Shown: in pieces, positions 33,109 through 40,716 of the stretch | Layout of the letters: every line of letters begins with the position of its first letter | Position numbering within the stretch: the first letter of the stretch is position 1 | Origin: CAXXXW01 sp963665555 | GTDB lineage: Bacteria > Pseudomonadota > Alphaproteobacteria > Thalassobaculales > Thalassobaculaceae | Direction of reading: 5' to 3' | DNA: 64,000 nt | NCBI GenBank assembly: GCA_963665555.2 | Contig: OY762308.1 | Span: 2,976,001-3,040,000 of the forward strand | Translations under genes and position numbers: made by a program | Notes under the pieces: model-generated | Databases searched by the model: none | What the model was told of the DNA's origin: nothing | What the model saw: the letters and a program-made list of their open reading frames with translations, nothing else

Positions 33109-34419
33109 TCAGAGGATGAAGCGGGACAGGTCCGCGTCTTTCGCCAGGTCGCCGACATGGGCGCGCACGTAGTCCGCGTCGATCGTCAGCGTCGTGCCCG
33201 GCCGGTCGGGGGCGGCGAAGCCGATCTCCTCCAGCAGCTTCTCCAGCACCGTGTGCAGCCGGCGCGCGCCGATGTTCTCGACGGCGCGGTTGACCTCGAC
33301 CGCGAGGTCGGCCAGCGCGTCGATGGCGCAGGGGCGGAAGTCGAGCGTCACCTCCTCGGTCTTCATCAGCGCCGTGTATTGCGCGATCAGGCTGTTCTCC
33401 GGCTCGGTCAGGATGCGCCGGAAGTCGTCGCGGACGAGCGCGCTCAGCTCGACCCGGTTGGGCAGGCGGCCCTGGAGTTCGGGCAGCAGGTCGGCCGGCT
33501 TGGCGAGGTGGAACGCGCCCGACGCGATGAACAGCACGAAATCGGTGCGCACCGGCCCGTGGCGCGTCGAGACGGTGGTGCCCTCGATCAGGGGCAGCAG
33601 GTCGCGCTGCACGCCCTCGCGCGAGACATCGGCCCCGTGGCGCTCCGCGCGGGCGCAGATCTTGTCGATCTCGTCGAGGAAGACGATGCCGTTCTGCTCC
33701 ACCGCCTCGATGGCGCGGCGCGTCACCCGGTCCTCGTCGAGCAGCTTGTCCGCCTCCTCGGCCAGCAGCACGTCGTAGGATTCCGCCACCGAGAGCGTGC
33801 GCCGCTTCGTGCGGCCGCCGCCGAACGCCTTGCCCAGCATGTCGTTGAGGTTGATCATCCCCATCTGCGCGCCGGGCATTCCGGGGATGTCCATGGTGGG
33901 CAGGCCGCCGCCCGCGTCCGCGACCTCGACCTCGATCTCCTTGTCGTCCAGCTTGCCGGCGCGCAGCAGGTCGCGGAACTTGCGCCGCGTCTCGTCGCGC
34001 GCGTTCTCCCCGGCGAGCGCGGCGACCACGCGCCTTTCGGCGGCGAGTTCGGCCTTGGCCTGGACGTCCTTGCGCATCCGGTCGCGCGTCATGCCGATGG
34101 CGACCTCCAGCAGGTCGCGGATTATCTGCTCCACGTCGCGGCCGACATAGCCGACCTCGGTGAACTTCGTCGCCTCGACCTTGAGGAAGGGCGCCTCGGC
34201 GAGGCGGGCGAGCCGGCGCGCGATCTCGGTCTTGCCGACGCCGGTCGGCCCGATCATCAGGATGTTCTTCGGCTGCACCTCCTCCCGGATCGCCTCGGGC
34301 AGCTGGCGCCGGCGCCAGCGGTTGCGCAGCGCGATGGCGACGGCGCGCTTGGCGGCGTCCTGGCCGACGATGAAGCGGTCGAGTTCCGAAACGATCTCGC
34401 GGGGGCTGAAAGCGGTCAT
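33109..34419 (-). CDS. hslU: ATP-dependent protease ATPase subunit HslU
   Basis: A 436-residue AAA+ unfoldase that feeds substrates to the HslV peptidase. Walker A is GPTGVGKTEIARRLA, Walker B GIVFLDEIDKI, and the pore-loop region near GYVGRD is present. The I-domain spans about residues 110-230. The C-terminal RLHTVLEKLLEEIGF and the end ADLSRFIL (the tail that inserts into HslV) are intact. It follows hslV by 22 nt on the same strand, the normal order. Confidence 0.98.
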   Translation of the reverse strand: MTAFSPREIVSELDRFIVGQDAAKRAVAIALRNRWRRRQLPEAIREEVQPKNILMIGPTGVGKTEIARRLARLAEAPFLKVEATKFTEVGYVGRDVEQIIRDLLEVAIGMTRDRMRKDVQAKAELAAERRVVAALAGENARDETRRKFRDLLRAGKLDDKEIEVEVADAGGGLPTMDIPGMPGAQMGMINLNDMLGKAFGGGRTKRRTLSVAESYDVLLAEEADKLLDEDRVTRRAIEAVEQNGIVFLDEIDKICARAERHGADVSREGVQRDLLPLIEGTTVSTRHGPVRTDFVLFIASGAFHLAKPADLLPELQGRLPNRVELSALVRDDFRRILTEPENSLIAQYTALMKTEEVTLDFRPCAIDALADLAVEVNRAVENIGARRLHTVLEKLLEEIGFAAPDRPGTTLTIDADYVRAHVGDLAKDADLSRFIL

Positions 34420-34441
34420 GCGGCGTGTCCCGTGCGGCCGC

Positions 34442-34987
34442 CTACAGCGACTCGAGGATGAGGTTTTCGTTGGTGTAGATGCAGATGCCGGCGGCGATCT
34501 CCATGGCGCGCCGGGCGATCGCCTCGGCCGTCATGTCGTCGCGGTCGATCAGCGCGCGGGCGGCCGACAGCGCGAAGGGGCCGCCGGAGCCGATGCCGAT
34601 CAGCCCGTCCTCCGGCTCCAGCACATCGCCGGCGCCGGACAGCAGCAGCGAGGTCTCGCCGTCCGCCACCGCCATCATCGCCTCCAGCCGGCGCAGGAAG
34701 CGGTCGGTGCGCCAGTCCTTGGCGAGATCGACGCAGGCGCGCGTCAACTGTCCGGGATGCTGCTCCAGCTTCGCCTCCAGGCGCTCGAACAGGGTGAAGG
34801 CGTCCGCCGTCGCGCCGGCGAAACCGGCGATCACCGAGCCGCCGGCGAGGCGGCGCACCTTGCGCGCCCGGCTCTTGATCACGGTGGCGCCGAAGGTCAC
34901 CTGCCCGTCGCCGGCGACGACGACAACGCCGCCCTTGCGCACCGCGAGGATCGTCGTTCCGTGCCAGGCCGCCTCGCCCGCCGCCAT
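34442..34987 (-). CDS. hslV: ATP-dependent protease peptidase subunit HslV
   Basis: A 181-residue proteasome-like peptidase. Processing between Gly10 and Thr11 (WHG/TTILAVRKGG) would expose the catalytic threonine. Conserved core motifs are VVAGDGQVTFG, GFAGATADAFTLFERLE and the C-terminal GICIYTNENLILESL. The start MAAGEAAWHG is fixed by the position of the Thr. It is transcribed divergently from hisB across a 90-nt gap that must hold both promoters. Confidence 0.98.
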   Translation of the reverse strand: MAAGEAAWHGTTILAVRKGGVVVVAGDGQVTFGATVIKSRARKVRRLAGGSVIAGFAGATADAFTLFERLEAKLEQHPGQLTRACVDLAKDWRTDRFLRRLEAMMAVADGETSLLLSGAGDVLEPEDGLIGIGSGGPFALSAARALIDRDDMTAEAIARRAMEIAAGICIYTNENLILESL

Positions 34988-35077
34988 GCGCCGTTCCCTT
35001 CCCGCGCCCGCCCCGCGCGCTGGCAATCGGCGGCGCTTCCTGATACACAGCGCGCCGAAACGACGGGATTGCCGGCC

Positions 35078-35707
35078 ATGAGCGACCAGCGCACCGCGAC
35101 TGTCGAACGCGCCACCAATGAAACCCGCATTCGCGCCGCCGTCAATATCGACGGGACGGGCGCCTACGCGGTCTCGACCGGGATCGGCTTCCTCGACCAC
35201 ATGCTGGAGCAACTGTCGCGCCATTCGCTGGTCGACCTCGAACTCGAGGCCGAGGGCGACCTGCATATCGACTTCCACCACACGACGGAGGATTGCGGCT
35301 ACGCCGTCGGGGAGGCGGTGCGCCGCGCGCTCGGCGACCGCCGGGGCATCGCGCGCTACGGCCTCGCGCGGGTCCCGATGGACGAGGCGCTGACCGAGGC
35401 GGCGCTGGACATTTCCGGGCGGCCCTGGCTGGTCTGGGACGTGGAGATGCCGCGCGCCAGGCTCGGCGAGATGGACACCGAACTGTTCCGCGAGTGGTTC
35501 CAGGCCTTCGCGCAATCGGCCGGCGTCACGCTGCATGTGCGCAACCTTTACGGAACCAACACGCACCACATCGCCGAGTCCTGCTACAAGGCGCTGGCGC
35601 GCGCGCTGCGCCAGGCGGCGGCGATCGACCCGCGCGCGGCCGGCGCGATCCCCTCGACCAAGGGGACGCTCGGCGGAACCGGCGGCGGGGGGCCGGACGG
35701 GCCATGA
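35078..35707 (+). CDS. hisB: Imidazoleglycerol-phosphate dehydratase
   Basis: A 209-residue stand-alone HisB, catalysing the sixth step of histidine synthesis. Metal-binding His/Glu motifs are visible: GFLDHMLEQLSRHS, DFHHTTEDCGYAVGEA and, at the C-terminus, GTNTHHIAESCYKALARAL. The end STKGTLGGTG is usual. It is the first gene of the his operon here and overlaps hisH by ATGA. Confidence 0.98.
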   Translation: MSDQRTATVERATNETRIRAAVNIDGTGAYAVSTGIGFLDHMLEQLSRHSLVDLELEAEGDLHIDFHHTTEDCGYAVGEAVRRALGDRRGIARYGLARVPMDEALTEAALDISGRPWLVWDVEMPRARLGEMDTELFREWFQAFAQSAGVTLHVRNLYGTNTHHIAESCYKALARALRQAAAIDPRAAGAIPSTKGTLGGTGGGGPDGP

Positions 35708-36360
35708 GCGTCGCCATCGTCGATTACGGCTCCGGCAACCTGCGCTCCGCCGCCAAGGCGTTCGAGCGGGCGGCGCGGGCCGGCTCCGGCGCGCCCGTGG
35801 CGGTGACCTCCGATCCGTGCGAGGTGGCGCGGGCCGACCGGGTGGTGCTGCCCGGCGTCGGCGCCTTCGCCGACTGCAAGCGCGGCCTGGAGGCGGTGGA
35901 CGGGATGCGCGAGGCGCTGGAGGAGCACGCGGTCGCGCGCGGCCGGCCCTTCCTCGGCATCTGCGTCGGCCTGCAGCTGGCCGCCGACCGGGGCCTCGAA
36001 CACGGCGAGACGGCGGGCTTCGGCTGGATACCGGGCACGGTCGCGCCGATCGCGCCGGGCGACGGGCCGGACGGCCGCCCGCTCAAGGTGCCGCACATGG
36101 GCTGGAACCGGGTCGCGCGAGCCGGCGGCGACGGCCATCCGGTGCTGGCCGGGCTGGACGACGGCGCGCATGTCTATTTCGTCCACGGCTACCATCTGGA
36201 GCCGGAGCGCGACGCGGACCTGCTGGCGACGGCGGAGTACGGCCGCGCGCTGACCGCCGCCGCCGGGCGCGGCAACCTCGTCGGCACGCAGTTCCACCCG
36301 GAGAAAAGCCAGGCGGCCGGGCTGCGGCTGATCGCCAATTTCCTGGAGTGGCGGCCGTGA
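35704..36360 (+). CDS. hisH: Imidazole glycerol phosphate synthase, glutaminase subunit
   Basis: A 218-residue class I amidotransferase supplying ammonia to HisF. The nucleophile Cys is in FLGICVGLQL, and the His/Glu pair is in GTQFHPEKSQ. The N-terminus VAIVDYGSGNLRS and PGVGAFADC are family marks. A His-rich YFVHGYHLEPE follows the core. It overlaps hisB at its start and the GNAT gene at its end (GTGA). Confidence 0.98.
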   Translation: MSVAIVDYGSGNLRSAAKAFERAARAGSGAPVAVTSDPCEVARADRVVLPGVGAFADCKRGLEAVDGMREALEEHAVARGRPFLGICVGLQLAADRGLEHGETAGFGWIPGTVAPIAPGDGPDGRPLKVPHMGWNRVARAGGDGHPVLAGLDDGAHVYFVHGYHLEPERDADLLATAEYGRALTAAAGRGNLVGTQFHPEKSQAAGLRLIANFLEWRP

Positions 36361-36920
36361 GCGGCCCCGGCGCCCCGACGTCCGAAATCCGCGTCGAGCG
36401 GATCGAGGCGCTGCGCCCCGCCGACCTCAACGACCTGTGCGACGCGGCCGAGGCGGCGATCCGCGACGGCGGCGGTTTCGGCTGGCTGAGGCCGCCGCCG
36501 AGGGAGACGCTGGAGGCCTATTGGCGCGGCGTGCTGCTGATCCCGGAGCGCGACCTGATCGTCGGCCGGCTCGACGGCGTGATCGCGGGGTCGTGCCAGA
36601 TCCACCGGCCGCCCCGGAACAACGAGGCGCAGTCCTTCGCCTGCAACCTGACCACCAATTTCGTCGCCCCCTGGGCGCGCGGGCACGGCCTCTCGCGCGC
36701 GCTGGTGCGGGCGGCGGAGGACCACGCGCGCGCCGAAGGCTTCCTGGTCCTGAACCTCGATGTGCGCGACACGCAGATCGCGGCGATCCGGCTTTACGAG
36801 CGGCTCGGCTACACGCGGTTCGGCTCCCACCCCCGCTACGCGCGGGCCGGCGGCCGGGACGTGACCGGGCATTTCTACTACAAGGCGCTGGACGAGGACG
36901 AGGCGGGGACGCCGGCGTGA
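36357..36920 (+). CDS. GNAT-family acetyltransferase inside the his operon
   Basis: A 187-residue predicted N-acetyltransferase, overlapping hisH and hisA by GTGA at both ends. The acetyl-CoA-binding region is VAPWARGHGLSRALV (the R/Q-x-x-G-x-A-like loop is RGHGLS), followed by FLVLNLDVRDTQIAAIRLYE, where the ending AIRLYERLGYTRFG is typical of the fold. The substrate is unknown. The tight coupling shows it is made together with the histidine enzymes. Relatives in the same place occur in other Rhodospirillales-like genomes as I recall. Confidence 0.9.
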   Translation: MSGPGAPTSEIRVERIEALRPADLNDLCDAAEAAIRDGGGFGWLRPPPRETLEAYWRGVLLIPERDLIVGRLDGVIAGSCQIHRPPRNNEAQSFACNLTTNFVAPWARGHGLSRALVRAAEDHARAEGFLVLNLDVRDTQIAAIRLYERLGYTRFGSHPRYARAGGRDVTGHFYYKALDEDEAGTPA

Positions 36921-37681
36921 TCCTCTACCCCGCCATCGACCTGAAGGACGGCGCCTGCGTGCGGCTGCTGCGCGGCGACATGGACGCGGCGACGGTGTAC
37001 GACCGCGACCCCGGCGCGCGCGCCGCCGCCTTCCGCGACGCCGGCTGCGAGTGGATCCATGTCGTGGACCTGGACGGCGCCTTCGCCGGGCGCTCGGTGA
37101 ACGGCGCGGCGGTGGAGGCGGTGCTGGCCGCCGGCGTTCCGGCGCAGCTGGGCGGCGGCGTGCGCGACATGGCGGGGATCGAGTCCTGGCTCGCCCGCGG
37201 CGTCGCCCGGGTCGTGCTCGGCACGGCGGCGGTCCGCGACCCCGGCCTCGCGCGGGCGGCGTGCCGGGCCTTCCCCGGCCGGATCGCCATCGGGATCGAC
37301 GCGCGCGACGGCCTTGCCGCGGTCGAGGGCTGGGCCGAGACCACCGGCGTGGCGGCGGCCGACCTCGCGCGCCGGTTCGAGGATTGCGGGGCCGCCGCCA
37401 TCGTTTTCACCGACATCGGCCGCGACGGCGCGCTCGCCGGCGCCAATGTGGAGGCGACGGCGCGGCTGGCCGAATCCGTCTCCACGCCGGTGATCGCCTC
37501 GGGCGGCGTCGCCTCGCTCGCGGACCTGGAGGCGCTGGCGGCGCGGGCGGCTTCGGGGATCGCCGGGGCGATCTGCGGGCGCGCGCTCTACGACGGGCGG
37601 ATCGACCTGGCCGGGGCGTTGCGCGCGCTGCGCGCGCCGCGCGGGGCGGCGGCCGCGCCGGAAGAGGCCGCGCGATGCTGA
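36917..37681 (+). CDS. hisA: ProFAR isomerase
   Basis: A 254-residue TIM-barrel isomerase of histidine synthesis. Family marks are LYPAIDLKDGACVRL with the catalytic Asp, VVDLDGAFAG, QLGGGVRD, and FTDIGRDGALAG with the second Asp, then VIASGGVASL. The GTG start overlaps the GNAT stop. The C-terminal tail beyond the barrel is Ala-rich. It overlaps hisF by 7 nt. Confidence 0.97.
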   Translation: MILYPAIDLKDGACVRLLRGDMDAATVYDRDPGARAAAFRDAGCEWIHVVDLDGAFAGRSVNGAAVEAVLAAGVPAQLGGGVRDMAGIESWLARGVARVVLGTAAVRDPGLARAACRAFPGRIAIGIDARDGLAAVEGWAETTGVAAADLARRFEDCGAAAIVFTDIGRDGALAGANVEATARLAESVSTPVIASGGVASLADLEALAARAASGIAGAICGRALYDGRIDLAGALRALRAPRGAAAAPEEAARC

Positions 37682-38439
37682 CCGTGCGCGTCATCCCCTG
37701 CCTCGACGTAAAGGACGGGCGCGTCGTCAAGGGCGTCAACTTCGTCGACCTGGTGGACGCCGGCGACCCGGTGGAGCAGGCCCGCCTGTACGATGCCGAG
37801 GGGGCGGACGAGTTGTGCTTCCTCGACATCACCGCCAGCAGCGACAACCGCGACACCATCCTCGACGTGGCCGCGCGCACGGCCGAGCAGTGCTTCATGC
37901 CGCTCACCGTCGGCGGCGGCGTGCGCACCGTCGCCGACATCCGCAAGCTGCTGCTGGCCGGGGCCGACAAGGTGTCGATCAACACCGCCGCCGTCCACCG
38001 CCCGGACTTCGTGCGCGAGGCGGCGGAGAAGTTCGGCTCGCAATGCATCGTCGTCGCCATCGACGCCAAGCGCGCCGAAGGCGGGCGGTTCGAGGTCTTC
38101 ACCCATGGCGGGCGGCGCGCCACCGGGCTGGACGCGGTGGAGTGGGCGCGGCGCATGGTGGCGCTCGGCGCCGGGGAAATCCTGCTGACCTCGATGGACC
38201 GCGACGGCACGCAAGCCGGCTTCGACATCCCGCTCACCCGCGCGATTTCGGACGCCGCCAGCGTGCCGGTGATCGCCTCGGGCGGGGTGGGCACGCTCGA
38301 CCATTTCGTCGAGGGCGTGCGCGACGGGCGCGCCTCGGCGGTGCTGGCGGCGTCGGTGTTCCATTTCGGCCGCTTCCGGATCGCCGACGCGAAGGCGCGG
38401 CTGGCGGCGGCCGGCCTGCCGGCGAGGCCCGTGGCGTGA
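37675..38439 (+). CDS. hisF: Imidazole glycerol phosphate synthase, cyclase subunit
   Basis: A 254-residue TIM-barrel cyclase that joins HisH-derived ammonia with PRFAR. Key motifs are RVIPCLDVKDGRVVKG with the catalytic Asp, FLDITAS, PLTVGGGVRT, LLTSMDRDGTQAGFD with the second Asp, and VIASGGVGTL. All residues look intact. It starts inside the 3' end of hisA and overlaps hisE by GTGA. Confidence 0.98.
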   Translation: MLTVRVIPCLDVKDGRVVKGVNFVDLVDAGDPVEQARLYDAEGADELCFLDITASSDNRDTILDVAARTAEQCFMPLTVGGGVRTVADIRKLLLAGADKVSINTAAVHRPDFVREAAEKFGSQCIVVAIDAKRAEGGRFEVFTHGGRRATGLDAVEWARRMVALGAGEILLTSMDRDGTQAGFDIPLTRAISDAASVPVIASGGVGTLDHFVEGVRDGRASAVLAASVFHFGRFRIADAKARLAAAGLPARPVA

Positions 38440-38792
38440 GTGCGGCCGGCGGCCCGCCCGAACACCCGCTCGACGCGCTGTTCCGCGTCGTCGCGTCGCG
38501 CCGGGGCGGCGACCCGGACGAGTCCTACACCGCCCGGCTGCTGTCGCGCGGAACGCCGGTCGTCGCGCGCAAGCTCGGCGAGGAGGCGGTGGAGACGGTG
38601 GTGGAGGCGCTGTCCGGCCCGCCGGAGCGCCTCGCGGCCGAAAGCGCCGACCTGCTCTACCACCTGCTGGTGCTGTGGGCCGCCGCCGGGATCGCGCCGG
38701 AGGATGTGTGGAGGGAGCTGGCGCGCCGCGCCGGAACCTCCGGGCTGGAGGAGAAGGCGCGCCGCGCCGCCGGGCCGGATACGGGAGGGTAA
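38436..38792 (+). CDS. hisE: Phosphoribosyl-ATP pyrophosphatase
   Basis: A 118-residue enzyme for the second step of histidine synthesis. The helical core is seen in SYTARLLSRG, ARKLGEEAVETVVEAL and ESADLLYHLLVLWAA, which carry the Glu/Asp residues for magnesium. The GTG start overlaps the hisF stop. It is separate from HisI, which is not in this window. Confidence 0.96.
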   Translation: MSAAGGPPEHPLDALFRVVASRRGGDPDESYTARLLSRGTPVVARKLGEEAVETVVEALSGPPERLAAESADLLYHLLVLWAAAGIAPEDVWRELARRAGTSGLEEKARRAAGPDTGG

Positions 38793-38798
38793 CGATCG

Positions 38799-39167
38799 AT
38801 GGCCTACGACGAGAACAATGTCTTCGCGCGCATCCTGCGCGGCGAAATCCCCAACGACACGGTGTACGAGGACGAGCACACGCTCGCCTTCCGCGACATA
38901 AACCCCCAGGCGCCGGTCCATGTGCTGGTGATTCCCAAGGGACCCTACGAGGACATGGCCGCCTTCGCCGCCGGCGCGAGCGCGGCGGAGCAGGCGGCGC
39001 TCGTCCGCGCCATCGGCAAGGTCGTCGAGGCGGCCGGGGTCGGCCCGGCCGGCTACCGGCTGATTAGCAACAACGGCCCGGCGGGCGTGCAGGAGGTGCC
39101 GCACCTCCATTTCCACATCCTCGCCGGCCGCCCCCTCGGCCGAATGCTGTCGCGCCCGCGGGGGTAG
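38799..39167 (+). CDS. Histidine-triad (HIT) nucleotide-binding protein
   Basis: A 122-residue HinT-like purine nucleotide phosphoramidase. The histidine triad is PHLHFHILAGR (His102, His104, His106). The N-terminus NVFARILRGEIPNDTVYEDE, the linked FRDINPQAPVHVLVIPK and the YRLISNNG segment are typical. It begins 6 nt after hisE and is likely the last gene of the his transcript, a placement seen in many Alphaproteobacteria. Confidence 0.96.
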   Translation: MAYDENNVFARILRGEIPNDTVYEDEHTLAFRDINPQAPVHVLVIPKGPYEDMAAFAAGASAAEQAALVRAIGKVVEAAGVGPAGYRLISNNGPAGVQEVPHLHFHILAGRPLGRMLSRPRG

Positions 39168-39238
39168 GGGGATTGCGCGGCGAGGCGCCCGTCGGCCGTT
39201 AGTCCGGCGTCTTCGCCGTCATCGTTGCCCAATATCCC

Positions 39239-39574
39239 CTAATCCGCCGGGCGGACCCGGCCCTCGACATGGGACTGCCGCTCCGCGAGACGCTGCATTT
39301 CCGCGCGGAAGTCGTCGCGGGAGCGCTGCATCTCCTTGCGGAAGTCGTCCATCGACGCCTGGAACGCGCGCCTGTCCGCGTCGGCCCTCTGGAGGAACGC
39401 GCGCCGGTCGGCGTCGGCGGCCGCCTTGTCCGCGTCGATCCGCCGGTCGAGGCGGGCGGTCATGCGCCACGCCATGGTTCCGAGGCCGAAGAAAAGCGCG
39501 AGCCCGGTCCCCACCACCGTTCCCACGATGGCGAGCGTGTCGGGGTTGAGCGCGGCAAGCGTTGGGTCGGCCAT
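39239..39574 (-). CDS. Membrane-anchored coiled-coil protein (111 aa)
   Basis: A 111-residue protein with an N-terminal hydrophobic segment (LAIVGTVVGTGLALFFGLG) and a long charged helix. It is about 80% identical to the 97-residue protein at 40021-40314, encoded in the opposite direction. It differs mainly by an extra 11-residue unit: ADADRRAFLQR is followed by ADADRRAFQAS. Eleven residues is a hendecad, which preserves coiled-coil phase. The C-terminus (RQSHVEGRVRPAD) is conserved. AAGGA precedes the ATG. Function unknown. Confidence 0.7.
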   Translation of the reverse strand: MADPTLAALNPDTLAIVGTVVGTGLALFFGLGTMAWRMTARLDRRIDADKAAADADRRAFLQRADADRRAFQASMDDFRKEMQRSRDDFRAEMQRLAERQSHVEGRVRPAD

Positions 39575-40020
39575 GGCCGGTTGTCCTTTTCGCTACGCGG
39601 CCGCCGGGATTTTGCGGCCGGCCGCGACGACAATGGATCGTACACGCGCCGGCGCGAGATTTCCAGGCGTCGTCGTCGGCCCCCGGCCCCGCCTCGTCGG
39701 AGCCTCCCGCTCGCGGCATGACACGGACCCGCTTCGTCCGGTCGCCCGTGAATGGAGGACCGCGCGAGCGGAAACGGGAGAAAACCTGTATCGCTCGCGT
39801 GCGTTGTTCGGCGGCCGGCTCGGCGCTCCGATTGGGGCGCACGCGGGAGGACCCGACGGAGAAACCCGTGCTGGCGGTCATGGCCCTTTGCCTCGCGCCG
39901 GGCGTCGCACCGGCCTCCGGCGAGTCGGGGGCCGTGCCAGCGGGGGTTCGGGCGGGAGCGCCTATGTGATACACAGGGTTGCGAGGCGACCGTAGACTCT
40001 CCGGGCAAAAGGAGGAGGCC
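39575..40020. other. Intergenic region without a supported gene
   Basis: About 446 nt between two divergent, related coiled-coil genes. Several frames are open because of the high GC content, but none has a family match, a good start and neighbour-like codon use together. No tRNA, terminator or palindrome was seen. It must contain the divergent promoters. An AGGAGG at 40010-40016 serves the downstream gene. Confidence 0.5.
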
Positions 40021-40314
40021 ATGGCCGGTCCCGCGCTCAGTCCCGACACGCTCGCCATCGTGGGAACGGTGGTGGCGACCGGGCTCGCCCTTTTCTGCGG
40101 CCTCGGAACGATGGCGTGGCGCATGACCTCCCGCCTCGACCGGCGGATCGACGCGGACAAGGCGGCCGCCGACGCCGACAGGCGCGCGTTCCAGGCGGCG
40201 ATGGACGACTTCCGCAAGGAAATGCAACGCTCTCGCGACGACTTTCGCGCGGAGATGCGGCGTTTGGCGGAGCGGCAATCCCATGTCGAGGGCCGGGTCC
40301 GCCCGGCGGAGTAG
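40021..40314 (+). CDS. Membrane-anchored coiled-coil protein (97 aa)
   Basis: A 97-residue paralogue of the gene at 39239-39574, with the same hydrophobic N-terminus (LAIVGTVVATGLALFCGLG) and coiled-coil (RRIDADKAAADADRRAFQAA). It lacks the second hendecad and has a shorter N-terminus. AGGAGG lies just before the ATG. The next gene starts 9 nt after its stop, so the two are coupled. General architecture resembles the tandem 73/80-residue proteins at 32.4-33 kb: membrane helix, then coiled-coil. Sequence similarity to those is slight. Confidence 0.7.
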   Translation: MAGPALSPDTLAIVGTVVATGLALFCGLGTMAWRMTSRLDRRIDADKAAADADRRAFQAAMDDFRKEMQRSRDDFRAEMRRLAERQSHVEGRVRPAE

Positions 40315-40323
40315 GAGGACGCG

Positions 40324-40584
40324 ATGGCGGCAACCGCCTTCGACACGCTCAAGACGGCGGACGACCTGAAGGCCGCCGGAATCGAGGAGCCGCACGCCAG
40401 GGCTATCGCTTCCGCCATCGCCGCGCGGGACGCGCAGGCCTCGACGAAATCCGATCTCGAGGCCCTCGAAGCCAGAATCGCCGAGCGGATCGCCGACGCC
40501 AAGTTCACGATGCTGGCGACCATGGTGGGCGTCGTGATCGCCGCGAACGGCGTGCTGTTCGCGTTGCTGAAGCTGACCCCGTAG
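40324..40584 (+). CDS. DUF1640/CCDC90-like coiled-coil membrane protein (86 aa)
   Basis: An 86-residue protein: N-terminal FDTLKTADDLKAAGIEEPHA, a helix with ASTKSDLEALEARIAERI, and a C-terminal membrane span (MLATMVGVVIAANGVLFALL). This is the layout of bacterial DUF1640 proteins, distant relatives of mitochondrial CCDC90/MCUR1. Its membrane helix is at the C-terminus, the opposite of the neighbouring protein, so the two could pair as coiled-coils from opposite ends. That pairing is conjecture. AGGAGG precedes the ATG. Confidence 0.75.
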   Translation: MAATAFDTLKTADDLKAAGIEEPHARAIASAIAARDAQASTKSDLEALEARIAERIADAKFTMLATMVGVVIAANGVLFALLKLTP

Positions 40585-40656
40585 ACAGGTCGCGCCCTTC
40601 GGCGCCTCGCCGCGTAATTTCCCCGACTTTTTTTCGCGCTCCGGGGCGCTCCCGCC

Positions 40657-40686
40657 CGAAAAACCGCCCTGGCCCGTGCATAGCCC
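40657..40686 (+). promoter_or_regulatory. Shared upstream box, site 3
   Basis: GAAAAACCGCCCTGGCCCGT then GCATAG on the plus strand, ending 33 bases before the yifB start, the same distance as site 1 from its gene. An A/T tract (CTTTTTTTCGCGC) lies just upstream, as it does at site 2. Confidence 0.5.
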
Positions 40687-40716
40687 TTGCGGTTCGGCCG
40701 TTCGGGGAGGATGGGC

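Noticed and set aside
39562..39969. A 135-residue frame between the inverted coiled-coil genes
   Set aside because: No ribosome-binding site, no family match, and it overlaps the start of the minus-strand gene.
35030..39975. Repeated GATACACAG near 35040 and 39965 as a shared promoter
   Set aside because: Only nine bases match and the flanks and spacing to genes differ; chance is likely.
40657..40700. Sigma-54-type promoter (TGGCCC...TTGC) before yifB
   Set aside because: The GG to GC spacing is wrong for a -24/-12 promoter, and the similar sites 1 and 2 lack the TTGC part.
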